A DNA stretch of 64,000 nt from Syntrophobotulus glycolicus DSM 8271 (GCF_000190635.1 NC_015172.1:2356001-2420000); one strand, 5' to 3'. Numbered from the stretch's first letter, positions 44,631-53,779 are shown. Translations and numbers: made by a program. The notes: generated by a model not told the origin, from the letters alone.

Positions 44631-45342
44631 TTTCAACGGCCTCCTTCAGACGGCTGTAGACTTCTACATAAGCTTCTTCAACTTTACCCAGGTCTCTGCG
44701 GAAACGGTCCTTATCCAGCTTTTCCTTGGTTTCCGTATCCCAGAAACGGCAGGTATCAGGGGAAATTTCATCACCCAGGAATATTTTACCGTTTGCTTTA
44801 CCAAACTCCAGTTTATAGTCAACAAGTGTAATTCCCGCTTTAGCTGTAAGCTTAGCCATTTCTTCATTGACCCTTAAGGCGATCTTCTTCATTGTTTCGA
44901 CCTCTTCAATAGAAGCCCAGCCCATCGCCTGGGCATGTGTTTCGTTCACCATGGGATCACCAAGACTGTCATCCTTATAATAGAGCTCGAGAACTGTGGA
45001 AGCCAGTACATAGCCCTCATCTTTCCCGACACGTTTGGACAGGCTCCCGGCAACAATATTACGGACAACGACCTCCAGCGGCATCATGTCCAACCTTCTG
45101 ACAATCTGTTCCCGGTCATTGAGCAATTCGACAAAATGGGTTTCAATCCCCTTGCCTTCCAAATACTTGAACATCATGGCCGACATCTTATTGTTGATGA
45201 TCCCCTTGTCCACAATCGTGCCTTTTTTGACGCCGTTAAAAGCTGTCGCATCATCCTTGTATTCCACCCAAAAACAGTTCTGGTCATCCGTGTCATAAAT
45301 CTTTTTGGCCTTACCTTCGTAAAGCATAGCTGATTTTTGCAT
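44623..45342 (-). CDS. purC: SAICAR synthetase
   Basis: Adds aspartate to CAIR with ATP. 239 residues. Seen: [48 protein letters not shown] and [30 protein letters not shown] motifs across the fold. ATG after AAGGAG. Between purB (87 bases upstream) and purS (overlap). Confidence 0.97.
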   Translation of the reverse strand: MQKSAMLYEGKAKKIYDTDDQNCFWVEYKDDATAFNGVKKGTIVDKGIINNKMSAMMFKYLEGKGIETHFVELLNDREQIVRRLDMMPLEVVVRNIVAGSLSKRVGKDEGYVLASTVLELYYKDDSLGDPMVNETHAQAMGWASIEEVETMKKIALRVNEEMAKLTAKAGITLVDYKLEFGKANGKIFLGDEISPDTCRFWDTETKEKLDKDRFRRDLGKVEEAYVEVYSRLKEAVENA

Positions 45343-45429
45343 GTTCAGTCTCCTTTTTCTTCACATTCAATATCTCCGGACCATTGATCCATGTTCAATA
45401 TTAATGACCATTTTCCCCTGATCCTATGT

Positions 45430-46731
45430 TTACTCATCAATTAACCCTATCCTGCGGAAAACATAGTTGATATTCTTGGTATGATAGGAATAATCAAACA
45501 ACTCTTCTACTTCTTCAGCGGTCAAAACAGCCATGATCTCTTTGTCCGCCAAAACATAATCCTTAAAATGAACCTTCGTCTCCCAGGCCTTCATGGCATT
45601 CCTCTGCACCACGGCATAGGCTTCCTCCCTGCTTACACCATGTTCAATCAAGGCCAGCATGACGCGTTGGGAAAAGATCAGTCCATATACTTTGTCAATA
45701 TTGTTTTGCATATGCTCAGGGAAGACTCTCAAACCTTCGATGAGCTGGACCATTTTATGCAGCATATAATGAAGGGCAATCGTGCTGTCCGGAAGAATGA
45801 CCCGTTCTGCGGAAGAATGGGAAATATCCCTTTCATGCCACAAGGCGACGTTTTCTAAGGCCACCTGGGCATTGCCCCTGATCAGCCTCGCCATACCGCA
45901 TATCCTTTCCGCCGTGATTGGGTTCTTCTTATGGGGCATGGCGGAAGAACCTTTTTGCCCCTTGGCAAAGGCCTCTTCCACTTCATGGACATCCGTTCGC
46001 TGCAGATTGCGAAGTTCCGTCCCTATTTTATCCAGAGTGGAGGCGACACCGGCCAATACAGCCACATAGAAAGCATGCCTGTCTCTCTGGATAATCTGCG
46101 TCGATACCGTAGCCGGTTTCAGATTCAGACTTTTGCACACCCATTCTTCGACCTGCGGCTCGACATTAGCAAAAGTTCCAACCGCTCCGGATATCTGGCC
46201 GACCCGCACTTCTTCCCGGGCAAAAATCAATCTTTCTTTTTGCCTTTTCATCTCTTCATACCAGAGAGCAAACTTTAAGCCGAATGTAATTGGTTCAGCA
46301 TGTATCCCATGTGAACGTCCCATTTGCATGGTATCTTTATACTCAACGGCTTTTTTTCCCAAAAGATCGATCAAGATATCCGTTTTTTCTAAAATCAGAT
46401 CGGCGGCTTCAACCAGCTGCATGGAAAGCGCCGTATCCAGAACATCGGAAGAAGTCAGCCCCAGATGAATGTACTTGGCTTCATCGCCGACATTTTCAGC
46501 GAGATTGGTCAGGAAAGCCAGCACATCGTGGTTCGTTGTCTCTTCAATTTCCTTAACCCTGTCCCAGGTAAACGCTGCTTTTTCTCTGATTGCCTGAACC
46601 GCTTCCGAAGGGATCTTCCCAAGCTGTGCCCAGCCCTCACAAGCGGCAATCTCAATTTTCAGCCAGAGAGAAAGCCTGTATTCGTCCGTCCAGATTCTCC
46701 CCATCTCGGGAAGTGTATATCGTTCAATCAC
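45430..46731 (-). CDS. purB: Adenylosuccinate lyase
   Basis: Cleaves SAICAR to AICAR and adenylosuccinate to AMP. 433 residues. Seen: MGRSHGIHAEPITFG, HEVEEAFAKGQKGSSAMPHKKNP (fumarase/ASL signature and mobile loop) and LWHERDISHSSAER. GTG start with GAGGGG nine bases upstream, right after the purE stop. Confidence 0.97.
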   Translation of the reverse strand: MIERYTLPEMGRIWTDEYRLSLWLKIEIAACEGWAQLGKIPSEAVQAIREKAAFTWDRVKEIEETTNHDVLAFLTNLAENVGDEAKYIHLGLTSSDVLDTALSMQLVEAADLILEKTDILIDLLGKKAVEYKDTMQMGRSHGIHAEPITFGLKFALWYEEMKRQKERLIFAREEVRVGQISGAVGTFANVEPQVEEWVCKSLNLKPATVSTQIIQRDRHAFYVAVLAGVASTLDKIGTELRNLQRTDVHEVEEAFAKGQKGSSAMPHKKNPITAERICGMARLIRGNAQVALENVALWHERDISHSSAERVILPDSTIALHYMLHKMVQLIEGLRVFPEHMQNNIDKVYGLIFSQRVMLALIEHGVSREEAYAVVQRNAMKAWETKVHFKDYVLADKEIMAVLTAEEVEELFDYSYHTKNINYVFRRIGLIDE

Positions 46732-46744
46732 CTTTATTTACCCC

Positions 46745-47248
46745 TCACTTGCCCAGCTGCGCAAGCTTTTCCTGCAGAGCGGCATCTTTGGCCTCAACAT
46801 CAGCGGCCATCTTCCTGCGAAAAACTTTCACAGCTTCTTTTAATGATTCGTCAGCGACCGCAAGGATCTCAATAGCCAGAAGGGCGGCATTCCGCGCATT
46901 ATTGATCCCAACAGTAGCTACCGGTATGCCCGGAGGCATCTGGACGATCGCATAAAGAGCGTCAACCCCTTCCAGGGCCCCGCTGCGAATAGGAATACCA
47001 ATCACAGGCAGGGATGAAGCCCCTGCAACAACTCCCGGCAAATGAGCGGCCAGGCCTGCTCCGGCAATGATGACTTTACCGCCCTGTTCTTCAAAGTTTC
47101 TCACCCACTCTATCGTCCTTTCCAAAGTGCGGTGAGCCGAAGAAACTTTAACTTCAATGGGGATTCCGAACTGTTTAAGTGTTTTGACCGCATCCTCCAT
47201 TACACTGTAATCCGAATCGCTTCCCATAACAATACCGACAGGAATCAT
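46745..47248 (-). CDS. purE: N5-carboxyaminoimidazole ribonucleotide mutase
   Basis: Converts N5-CAIR to CAIR. 167 residues from ATG 47248; AGGAGG lies nine bases upstream. Seen: VGIVMGSDSDYSVMEDA, EVKVSSAHRTLERTIEW, IIAGAGLAAHLPGVVAG and PVIGIPIRSGALEGVDA. First gene of the pur operon. The partner purK is not in this cluster. Confidence 0.96.
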   Translation of the reverse strand: MIPVGIVMGSDSDYSVMEDAVKTLKQFGIPIEVKVSSAHRTLERTIEWVRNFEEQGGKVIIAGAGLAAHLPGVVAGASSLPVIGIPIRSGALEGVDALYAIVQMPPGIPVATVGINNARNAALLAIEILAVADESLKEAVKVFRRKMAADVEAKDAALQEKLAQLGK

Positions 47249-47309
47249 CAAACACGTCCTCCTTACAAGCCATTTTCGGCATTTTTCTTAGTATCTATGC
47301 TTCACCCTA

Positions 47310-47338
47310 ATTTTACCCGACAATTCTCCAAGGGTCAA
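47310..47338 (-). promoter_or_regulatory. Sigma-A promoter of the pur operon
   Basis: TTGACC (47338-47333), 17 bases, TAAAAT (47315-47310) on the minus strand, about 60 bases before purE. The leader is therefore too short for a purine riboswitch. Confidence 0.8.
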
Positions 47339-47346
47339 TAAATCTT

Positions 47347-47382
47347 CCGAACATTTATTCAATTATTGCTCCAAATGTTCGG
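47347..47382. promoter_or_regulatory. Paired PurR boxes
   Basis: CCGAACATTT (47347-47356) and its exact inverse AAATGTTCGG (47373-47382), 16 bases apart, just upstream of the pur -35 box. This is the arrangement of the two inverted PurBoxes (core CCGAAC) bound by Gram-positive PurR, which responds to PRPP. Confidence 0.8.
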
Positions 47383-47390
47383 TAATAATT

Positions 47391-47429
47391 AAGCCTGTCC
47401 TTGAACAGCGGACAGGCTTCTTTTTTTTT
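47391..47429 (+). terminator. Strong hairpin plus T run, facing the HD-GYP gene
   Basis: Perfect 10-bp stem AAGCCTGTCC / GGACAGGCTT followed on the plus strand by C and nine T. No plus-strand gene precedes it. Read on the minus strand it lies after the HD-GYP stop, but only AATTATT follows, so it may still end that transcript less efficiently. Confidence 0.6.
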
Positions 47430-47450
47430 CATTTTTTCTTGATCCCGGAT

Positions 47451-48521
47451 CTAACGGTTTTCCACTTTGTCGATCATGAGCGACAGGTGTACAGATAAAT
47501 CAAAATCAATCGGCTTTTCAATTGGTTCATTTCTAAAATATATTGCCCGTACTACCGGCCGCGAGGGAAAATAGTGATTCTGCCTGATGACATTTCCCCT
47601 GTGTCCATTGCTGAGCAGCACTCCTGTTCCTGTCGGGTAAACAGCAACATTTCTCATAAAAACCTTTACGATCTCCGGGTCAAATTGATGCCCGGATTGA
47701 GCTACCACATATTCATAAGCCTGATAAGGCTGAATCGCTTCCCGATAAGGCCTTTTACTGATCAAGGCGTCGTAAACATCCGCAATCGCGGCTATTCTGC
47801 TGTATTCATGAATTTCCTTCCCTTTAATCCCGCGCGGGTAGCCTCCTCCCTGCCATCTCTCATGGTGCTGGAGGGCGACATGGGCCGATAAAAGACTGAA
47901 ATCCTGGTTCTGCTTTATTGCCTCATACCCATAATAAGTGTGCTTTTTTATTTCCTCATATTCTTCATGATTAAGAGTACCGCTGCTATTGATAATAGAA
48001 TTGGGAACTTTGGTCTTCCCTACATCATGCATAAGAACGCCCATTCCAAGCTCCAAAAGCTTGTTCGTGGTAAACCCCATTCCTATGGCGATCACAAGAG
48101 CTAAAATTGTTGTATTGACAGAATGATGATAGGTATATTCATCATAACTGATAATTTCTATAAGATTATTAAGAATATCTCTACTGTGGAGAAGATCATC
48201 GACAATCTCCAGCACCGCTTTCCGAACATCTTTCGCTTCATCATTAGATGCGGTTTTGTCTGCGCCAATACTTGAAGTAACCCTGCTTACTGCTGAATAG
48301 GCCAGTTGTTTTGTTTTATCCGAAACAGGGAAAAAAATTTCAATATCTTTAAATTTCTCATCTTTAATAAAAAGCATGTCAAAACCAAGATATCGTAATT
48401 TATTTAAATAAAGAGAAGAAAGCATCATTCCTTCTCCCAGCAAAACCCTCCCAGCTGCATCCCTGACTGGTCGTGCCAGTGCATCTCCTTCTTGCACATA
48501 ATTGATATTTACAAGCCTCAT
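47451..48521 (-). CDS. HD-GYP domain phosphodiesterase-like protein
   Basis: 356 residues. N-terminal part (about 1-110) without a recognised sensor fold, then an HD-GYP domain: YHHSVNTTILAL, MHDVGKTKVP (HD), HHERWQGGGYPRGIKG (HHE and GYP), and YSRIAAIADVYDALISKRPYR. HD-GYP proteins hydrolyse cyclic di-GMP or related dinucleotides. A C-terminal segment from about 270 may be PilZ-like but is not assigned. GGAG precedes ATG by nine bases. Monocistronic. Confidence 0.88.
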   Translation of the reverse strand: MRLVNINYVQEGDALARPVRDAAGRVLLGEGMMLSSLYLNKLRYLGFDMLFIKDEKFKDIEIFFPVSDKTKQLAYSAVSRVTSSIGADKTASNDEAKDVRKAVLEIVDDLLHSRDILNNLIEIISYDEYTYHHSVNTTILALVIAIGMGFTTNKLLELGMGVLMHDVGKTKVPNSIINSSGTLNHEEYEEIKKHTYYGYEAIKQNQDFSLLSAHVALQHHERWQGGGYPRGIKGKEIHEYSRIAAIADVYDALISKRPYREAIQPYQAYEYVVAQSGHQFDPEIVKVFMRNVAVYPTGTGVLLSNGHRGNVIRQNHYFPSRPVVRAIYFRNEPIEKPIDFDLSVHLSLMIDKVENR

Positions 48522-48909
48522 CCTTTAAATCTCCGCAAAATGTTATGATGTCTCTTCATCTTGTCGTTATGACATTTTTCACATTAAATAGACAAATTCA
48601 TTTTATCATTATGTGATGCATTAATATATCCGTACAAAGTCCTATCTTTAAGAGATTTTGGGATTTTGAATGAAATATTTCTCTATGCTGAACCCCTTCT
48701 CCAACACACCAATATCATTTTAACCTGCCAAACAGCAAATTTCAAATATGATAACCTTTTTTCTTTATCGAAGATTTTTTTTAACTTTTTTTAAAAATAG
48801 CATTTTATTTTAAAACAATATACTTTTTTCATAAAGCTAATCAATTTCTTGAGACTTCAAGAATAGATCAAATTATCCCCTGAAACAGACCCCTTTTCTT
48901 CTTTTTGGT
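48522..48909. other. AT-rich intergenic stretch, no gene seen
   Basis: About 390 bases, strongly AT-rich, between the HD-GYP start and the terminator of the next gene. It should hold the HD-GYP promoter. No coding frame with a ribosome-binding site, tRNA or repeat was recognised. Confidence 0.6.
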
Positions 48910-48944
48910 AAAAACAGGGCAGCCTTTTGGTTTAGGCTGCCCTG
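48910..48944 (-). terminator. Intrinsic terminator
   Basis: Perfect 10-bp stem CAGGGCAGCC / GGCTGCCCTG, followed on the minus strand by TTTTT, 30 bases past the stop of the gene at 48974. Confidence 0.9.
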
Positions 48945-48973
48945 CCAGGTGTTGAGTTCTTGTGATGAATCAG

Positions 48974-49861
48974 CTATTTTACAATATTAAACGTCTCTTG
49001 CAAGCCATTCCAACTAAGAGTCATCGTGTAGCTCCCATCCTCTTCCAGTGTTCCTTCCCCACTGTTTGAGCCCAGTTCTACATACCCTTCCGGATCGACA
49101 AAAGAGCCGTCAAACTCAAATTCTCCCCGACCGGCTCCGCCCGGACCTGTATACATGCACTCCAAGCTTTTTACAGAATCGGGATTGGCGCCAAGATATT
49201 TCACTCTGATATTCTCTTCGTGCCATCCTTCTGACTGTTCTACTCCATTTTCATCTATCCAGGAATATTGATAATGCTTTAAGATAACCTTCCCTGACCA
49301 GTTGGTGCCTTTTCCGTAATAATACTCAGATACCCCCTGATTGATCTTATACACTGCCTCCCTGCTTTTCTCGGAATTCGGGGCATATGTTTGTTGAAAT
49401 TTCCTTACTTCAGCCGTCGTTGCAATATCTTTCGCCGCGGAAGGATCGTATTCAACAATATAAAACATCAGCAGGTTTTTTGCCTGAAGTGGCGTAAAAA
49501 CATATTTTCCCGCTTCCTGAAGCCGAATAAAGCCTTCACCTAACCCCTGACCATTATAAATTGCCGCAATTGCCTCATCTCTTTTGTCTATAGATGGAAA
49601 AGCATAAACAAACAATTTCTCCCCGGTTCCTTCAAAATTGTAGGTGGCGGGTCTTGTCTGATTTATTGTGTATTCTTCAGCTAAAAAGTCATGGCCGGGA
49701 TAGAGCGTAATCCCTTCTTCACCGAACGCATCCGCAACATTTGAAGCGCTGACGATGACATCATTCTTTGCTGCCGCATCATTTTGGGAAACACTATGCA
49801 AGCCTACGACCAAGGCAAACAGAATGATACAAAGACCAATGATATACCTTAATGGTTTCAC
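48974..49861 (-). CDS. Secreted or membrane-anchored protein, function unknown
   Basis: 295 residues. N-terminal hydrophobic helix (YIIGLCIILFALVVGLHSV) as signal or anchor; no lipobox. The exported part is acidic, rich in Tyr and Gly, with beta-type segments (ILKHYQYSWIDENGVEQSEG, FEFDGSFVDPEGYVELGS). A region around residues 80-130 (LFVYAFPSIDKRDEAIAAIY) may be a small alpha/beta domain. No family recognised. GTG start with AGGAGG eight bases upstream; single-gene transcript ended by the 48910 terminator. Confidence 0.7.
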   Translation of the reverse strand: MKPLRYIIGLCIILFALVVGLHSVSQNDAAAKNDVIVSASNVADAFGEEGITLYPGHDFLAEEYTINQTRPATYNFEGTGEKLFVYAFPSIDKRDEAIAAIYNGQGLGEGFIRLQEAGKYVFTPLQAKNLLMFYIVEYDPSAAKDIATTAEVRKFQQTYAPNSEKSREAVYKINQGVSEYYYGKGTNWSGKVILKHYQYSWIDENGVEQSEGWHEENIRVKYLGANPDSVKSLECMYTGPGGAGRGEFEFDGSFVDPEGYVELGSNSGEGTLEEDGSYTMTLSWNGLQETFNIVK

Positions 49862-49992
49862 CTTTTCTTCCTCCTGACTCTCGTTCGCTTATCATGAAAC
49901 AAGTGAAAATAAAGACTTTTTATAGTATAGCATATTTGCGGAATATTTCGGAGAGAAAAAATGATTATTTTCCTCCAATTTCATCCTTTTAT

Positions 49993-50484
49993 TCATTGAT
50001 CACCGAAATTTACCTTCCCTAGCTTTGTCAGCACTTTTTTGTTCTTATAGAAATACCATTCCATTTCAAAAGCCTTTTGGATCTTTTTATCCTTGTTCAT
50101 AACAAAAAATTTAAACCCATCCACAATTTTCAGTGCCTCAAAATACCTTTTCTGAATTTCCAGATCATCGGCCCCAAATTTTATCTGAAAAACCATTTTA
50201 GCTTTATGAAACATAAAGGTGAATTCTATGTACAAATCATAATCAGCCTTGCCTCGTCCTTTTTCAATGCTTGTCACCGTTTTGAACTTTACCGTTTCAC
50301 TTGATTCCGCAAGAAAAGGCTGCAGCAACTTATCATCAGCAGTGATCAGAAAATTTACACTTAAATCTTCACCACTGCCGGAAATTGAAGATGCGATGGC
50401 GTTTACAGGAATTTCATTTAAATTGGGGTATAATTGCTCAATAAAAGGCTGGAGTTCCTGCATCTCACTATGATTGTCCGTCAA
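49993..50484 (-). CDS. Cytoplasmic protein, function unknown
   Basis: 163 residues, no signal peptide or membrane helix. The start is TTG with AAGGAG seven bases upstream; an ATG seven codons later is a weaker choice. The C-terminal half is Phe/Lys-rich (FTFMFHKAKMVFQIKFG, FKFFVMNKDKKIQKAFEMEW). No conserved motif recognised. It stands alone between the exported protein and ridA. Confidence 0.55.
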   Translation of the reverse strand: MTDNHSEMQELQPFIEQLYPNLNEIPVNAIASSISGSGEDLSVNFLITADDKLLQPFLAESSETVKFKTVTSIEKGRGKADYDLYIEFTFMFHKAKMVFQIKFGADDLEIQKRYFEALKIVDGFKFFVMNKDKKIQKAFEMEWYFYKNKKVLTKLGKVNFGDQ

Positions 50485-50620
50485 GATATCACTCCTTCAT
50501 CTTTAAACTCTCTGAGGACAACATTTCATCTCCCTAGAAACAAATGTCTTAGTGCTATTTTAATATAATATCAATTTTTTTACAAAAGAAGATTTTGTCC
50601 GGAATCATCCTGCCTTGCGG

Positions 50621-51010
50621 TCAATCCTCCACTTTTAAAGCGATCGCTTCTATTTCCACAAGGGCCCCCTTGGGCAGATCCGCCACTTCCACACAAGACC
50701 TGGCCGGAAAAGGTTCCGTAAAAAATTCGGCGTAAATTTCATTAACCACGGCAAAATGGCTGAGGTTTTTCATAAATATCGTTGTTTTGACCGCATGCCT
50801 GAGACCGCTCCCCGCTGCTTCAAGGACATTTTTGAGATTATCCAGCACCTGGTATGTTTGGTCCTTGATCTCATTTGATTCAATGACACCTGTTTTGGGG
50901 TTTAACGGGACCTGTCCTGAAGCAAATACAAGATTCCCCGCAATAATCCCCTGAGAATAAGGACCGATCGCTGCCGGTGCCTGAATGGTTTTAACTTCTT
51001 GACGCATCAT
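50621..51010 (-). CDS. ridA: Reactive intermediate deaminase RidA (YjgF/UK114)
   Basis: Hydrolyses enamine/imine intermediates from PLP enzymes such as serine/threonine dehydratases. 129 residues. Seen: AIGPYSQGIIAGNLVFASGQ, LKNVLEAAGSGL, and FPARSCVEVADLPKGALVEIEAIA with the conserved Arg and Glu of the active site. ATG follows GGAAGGG. Adjacent to larE in the same direction. Confidence 0.95.
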   Translation of the reverse strand: MMRQEVKTIQAPAAIGPYSQGIIAGNLVFASGQVPLNPKTGVIESNEIKDQTYQVLDNLKNVLEAAGSGLRHAVKTTIFMKNLSHFAVVNEIYAEFFTEPFPARSCVEVADLPKGALVEIEAIALKVED

Positions 51011-51046
51011 TTTTCATACCCTTCCTTTTTTCTTATCAATGATCAT

Positions 51047-51865
51047 TTATCGGCTCTCGGATGCCATACTTTCATTCATGCTCCCTGTTCTGTATCCGAT
51101 TAAATCAAGTGCGACATAAACGAAACCAATTGTTCTGAACTCAGCATAGACCTCTGTTCTCAAGTCAGGCTTCATCAGCTTTTCCCATCCATCTTCCCCT
51201 GTCTCTATCCGGGCAACATCTCCGTGATGTCTGACTCTCACCTGCCTGATTCCCTTGTCAAGCAGATATTGCTCAGCCCGGTCAACCATGACCAGTTTCT
51301 CTAACGTGATTTTCTCTCCGTAGGGGAATCTTGAAGCCAGACAGGCAAAGGACGGTTTATCCCATGTCTTCAAGCCAAGCCTCAGGGACAGTTCCCTGAT
51401 TTCTTCTTTGGTCAGGCTTGCTTCTCTAAGCGGACTTAATACTCCAAGCTCCTCTATTGCTTGCATTCCGGGCCTGTAATCGCCAAGATCATCAAGATTA
51501 GAACCTTCAGCAATATTCATCAGCTGATATTCGTCCGCTATTGTGATGATTTTGGAAAACAGCTCTTTTTTACACATGTAGCACCGGTTACGGGGATTTT
51601 CGGCAAATCCTTCGATATCAAGTTCCTCAGAATCGACGATCAGATGTTTTATCCCGTATTTCCTGGCAAATCCTACCGCTTCATTCAACTCCCTCTCCGG
51701 GAAAGAACAAGATCGGGCCGTTACCGCAATGACCTTTTCACCAAGGACTTCATGGGCAACTTTTAATAAAAAGGAAGAATCTACTCCTCCCGAAAAAGCA
51801 ATGGCAAGCCCATCGAGATTTATTAGAATGGCTTTTAGTCTCTCCAGCTTTTCTAAAGAATTCAT
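51047..51865 (-). CDS. larE: ATP-dependent sacrificial sulfur transferase LarE
   Basis: PP-loop protein of nickel-pincer nucleotide synthesis that donates sulfur to the carboxylated nicotinate precursor. 272 residues from ATG 51865 (GGGGG ten bases upstream). Seen: AIAFSGGVDSSFLLKVA (PP loop), NPRNRCYMCKKELF, and KPSFACLASRFPYGE, whose Cys fits the sacrificial site of the single-Cys type. larA, larB and larC are not in the window, so the enzyme served is unknown. Confidence 0.88.
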   Translation of the reverse strand: MNSLEKLERLKAILINLDGLAIAFSGGVDSSFLLKVAHEVLGEKVIAVTARSCSFPERELNEAVGFARKYGIKHLIVDSEELDIEGFAENPRNRCYMCKKELFSKIITIADEYQLMNIAEGSNLDDLGDYRPGMQAIEELGVLSPLREASLTKEEIRELSLRLGLKTWDKPSFACLASRFPYGEKITLEKLVMVDRAEQYLLDKGIRQVRVRHHGDVARIETGEDGWEKLMKPDLRTEVYAEFRTIGFVYVALDLIGYRTGSMNESMASESR

Positions 51866-51943
51866 TAATATGATACCCCCACATTTTTGGTTCGGATTCA
51901 GTTTCATACTTAGATTATATATTTACTGGACTTTAAAGTCATC

Positions 51944-51998
51944 AAAAAAAGAGACCGTTGTCCAAGAGTTTTGGCCTGACTCCTGTCTTTGGTCTCTT
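51944..51998 (-). terminator. Intrinsic terminator
   Basis: AAGAGACC / GGTCTCTT stem with a loop of about 33 bases, then seven T on the minus strand, downstream of the ferredoxin-like gene. Confidence 0.75.
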
Positions 51999-52016
51999 CA
52001 ACCCTCCCCCTGGCTC

Positions 52017-52718
52017 TCAAATCATCTCCCCTTCGGGTGTAATGACAATCTCCTTGTATGGAACAATCACTTTTGCATTCAGCATTGCTTCTTTAACAGC
52101 TTTCTGCAGTCCTGAGCAGCAAGGAACATTCATCCGTACCAGGGTGATGCTTTTCGGCCCTTTTTTAAGAATTTCGGTCATCTTTTCAATATGATATTGA
52201 TTGTCATCCAGTTTTGGACAAGCGATGATCGTGATTTTGTTCTTCATGAAATCCTGATGGAACCGGGCATAGGCATATGCGGTACAATCAGCCGCAAAGA
52301 GCAGCTCTCCTCCGGCCAGATAAGACGCATCGGGATTGATCAGCTTTAACTGCACCGGCCACTGCCTTAACTCAGACTGAAGAATATCATTCGAACTTGT
52401 ATCTGCCTGTTTTTTGTTTTCCTCGGAAATTGACTCTCTTTTCGGTTTCAGGCTTTTTGCCAGAGTTCCAGGGCAACCGCAGGCCAGGGAATCCTTTTCC
52501 GCCGGTTTTTCCGCTCCGGCGTTTATTTCTTTCTCAATAACGGAAATTGCTCCTGTCGGACATTCAGGCAGACAGTTTCCCAACCCATCACAGTGATCCT
52601 CCCGCACAAGTTTTGCCTTTCCCTCCACCAATTCAAGCGCACCCTCGTGGCAGGCATCAATACACAGCCCACAGCCGACACATTTTTCCTGGTCAATCTC
52701 CACAACTTTTCTCAGCAT
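52017..52718 (-). CDS. Ferredoxin-domain protein with cysteine-rich C-terminal region
   Basis: 233 residues from ATG 52718 (AGGTG upstream). N terminus: a first 4Fe-4S motif (CVGCGLCIDAC) and a second modified one (HCDGLGNCLPECP). A linker contains LACGCPG, and a separate C-terminal domain (about 120-233) has AADCTAYAYARFHQDFM, IIACPKLDD and RMNVPCCSGL. The same architecture is common in anaerobic Firmicutes, annotated only as 4Fe-4S binding protein. Electron transfer or Fe-S signalling is likely but the reaction is unknown. Confidence 0.8.
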   Translation of the reverse strand: MLRKVVEIDQEKCVGCGLCIDACHEGALELVEGKAKLVREDHCDGLGNCLPECPTGAISVIEKEINAGAEKPAEKDSLACGCPGTLAKSLKPKRESISEENKKQADTSSNDILQSELRQWPVQLKLINPDASYLAGGELLFAADCTAYAYARFHQDFMKNKITIIACPKLDDNQYHIEKMTEILKKGPKSITLVRMNVPCCSGLQKAVKEAMLNAKVIVPYKEIVITPEGEMI

Positions 52719-52881
52719 AATTTTCACCTGCTTTATTTAAAATGAAATTTAAGCGAATTCACAGGTTAACTATAGGACAGACCAGGAAATCATGCTGTAA
52801 CTTATGTTACGACAACAACGAAAAGAACGCATCCCTGTTTTTTACCTGAAAGTGCCGGCGTATTTCCTCCGGATGGTTGCC

Positions 52882-53778
52882 TTAAAAAGATCTGTGGGCG
52901 CGGTAGTTTCCGAGCAGTCGGAAATTTAAACTTTCCTCACCGATGACCTTAAGCGCCCTGCTTACTCTTTCATCAGTTAAGCTGCCCTCAAAATCGATAT
53001 AAAAAACATATTCCCATGGTTTATGAAGGGCAGGTCTGGATTCTATCTTCAGAAGATTAATCCGCGCTGTTTCAAAATGTTTCAGGACCCTAAACAATGA
53101 GCCGGGCTCATGAGGCAAAGATAACGTGACGCTGATTTTATCCGGAATTTCTTTTTCTCTAATGATTCCGGAAAATTTCGGATCCTCTATTTTACGGTTT
53201 TTTATGACCACAAACCTCGTATAATTATTCGGATGGTCATTTATGGCTTCAGCCAGAATATCCAGGCCGTAAATCTCAGCCGCCCTTTTACCGGCTATTG
53301 CCGCTTTTTTCAGAGAACCCATCTCCAGCACTTTTTCTGCGCTCCCGGCTGTGCTGGCACAGGCTACCTGATTCCAGGAAGGATTGTTCCTGATAAATAT
53401 TCGGCACTGGGTAAACACCTGCGGCATGGAATAGACCTCTTCAATATCCTCCAGCTTAGTTCCCGGCAAGCCGATTAAAAAGTGCACAACTTGAATAATT
53501 CTTTCTCCTATTATCTCCGCAGGGTAACGGCCAAGCAGGTCATATACCTCGGAAATTCCCCCGGTTGAGGAATTCTCAATAGGAACAATACCATAATTGA
53601 TTTTATTTTCCTTCAGGGCTTCAAAAATCCCTTCAAAGTCGCGAAAGCTCACAGCCTCTTTATCGGTGCCAAAGTATTCGATCAAGGCCTGTTCACTATA
53701 GGAACCGGGTACTCCCAGAAAACCGACTGAAGGCTTATCTCCCATCTTATTCCGTTCTGTGATTTCAGCTTTTGTCAT
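52882..53778 (-). CDS. pheA: Prephenate dehydratase
   Basis: Prephenate to phenylpyruvate, the phenylalanine branch. 298 residues from ATG 53778 (GAGGGGGA upstream); the frame extends further but without support. Seen: VGFLGVPGSYSEQAL, YGIVPIENSSTGGISE, NYTRFVVI (catalytic Thr) and a C-terminal ACT domain with SLPHEPGSLFRVL and IESRP, which binds Phe for feedback inhibition. No chorismate mutase domain. The start overlaps the aroC stop region. Last gene of the aro operon. Confidence 0.96.
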   Translation of the reverse strand: MTKAEITERNKMGDKPSVGFLGVPGSYSEQALIEYFGTDKEAVSFRDFEGIFEALKENKINYGIVPIENSSTGGISEVYDLLGRYPAEIIGERIIQVVHFLIGLPGTKLEDIEEVYSMPQVFTQCRIFIRNNPSWNQVACASTAGSAEKVLEMGSLKKAAIAGKRAAEIYGLDILAEAINDHPNNYTRFVVIKNRKIEDPKFSGIIREKEIPDKISVTLSLPHEPGSLFRVLKHFETARINLLKIESRPALHKPWEYVFYIDFEGSLTDERVSRALKVIGEESLNFRLLGNYRAHRSF

Positions 53779-53779
53779 T

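Noticed and set aside
47249-47309. Purine riboswitch before purE
   Set aside because: The predicted leader is only about 60 bases, too short for the aptamer, and paired PurR boxes explain control.
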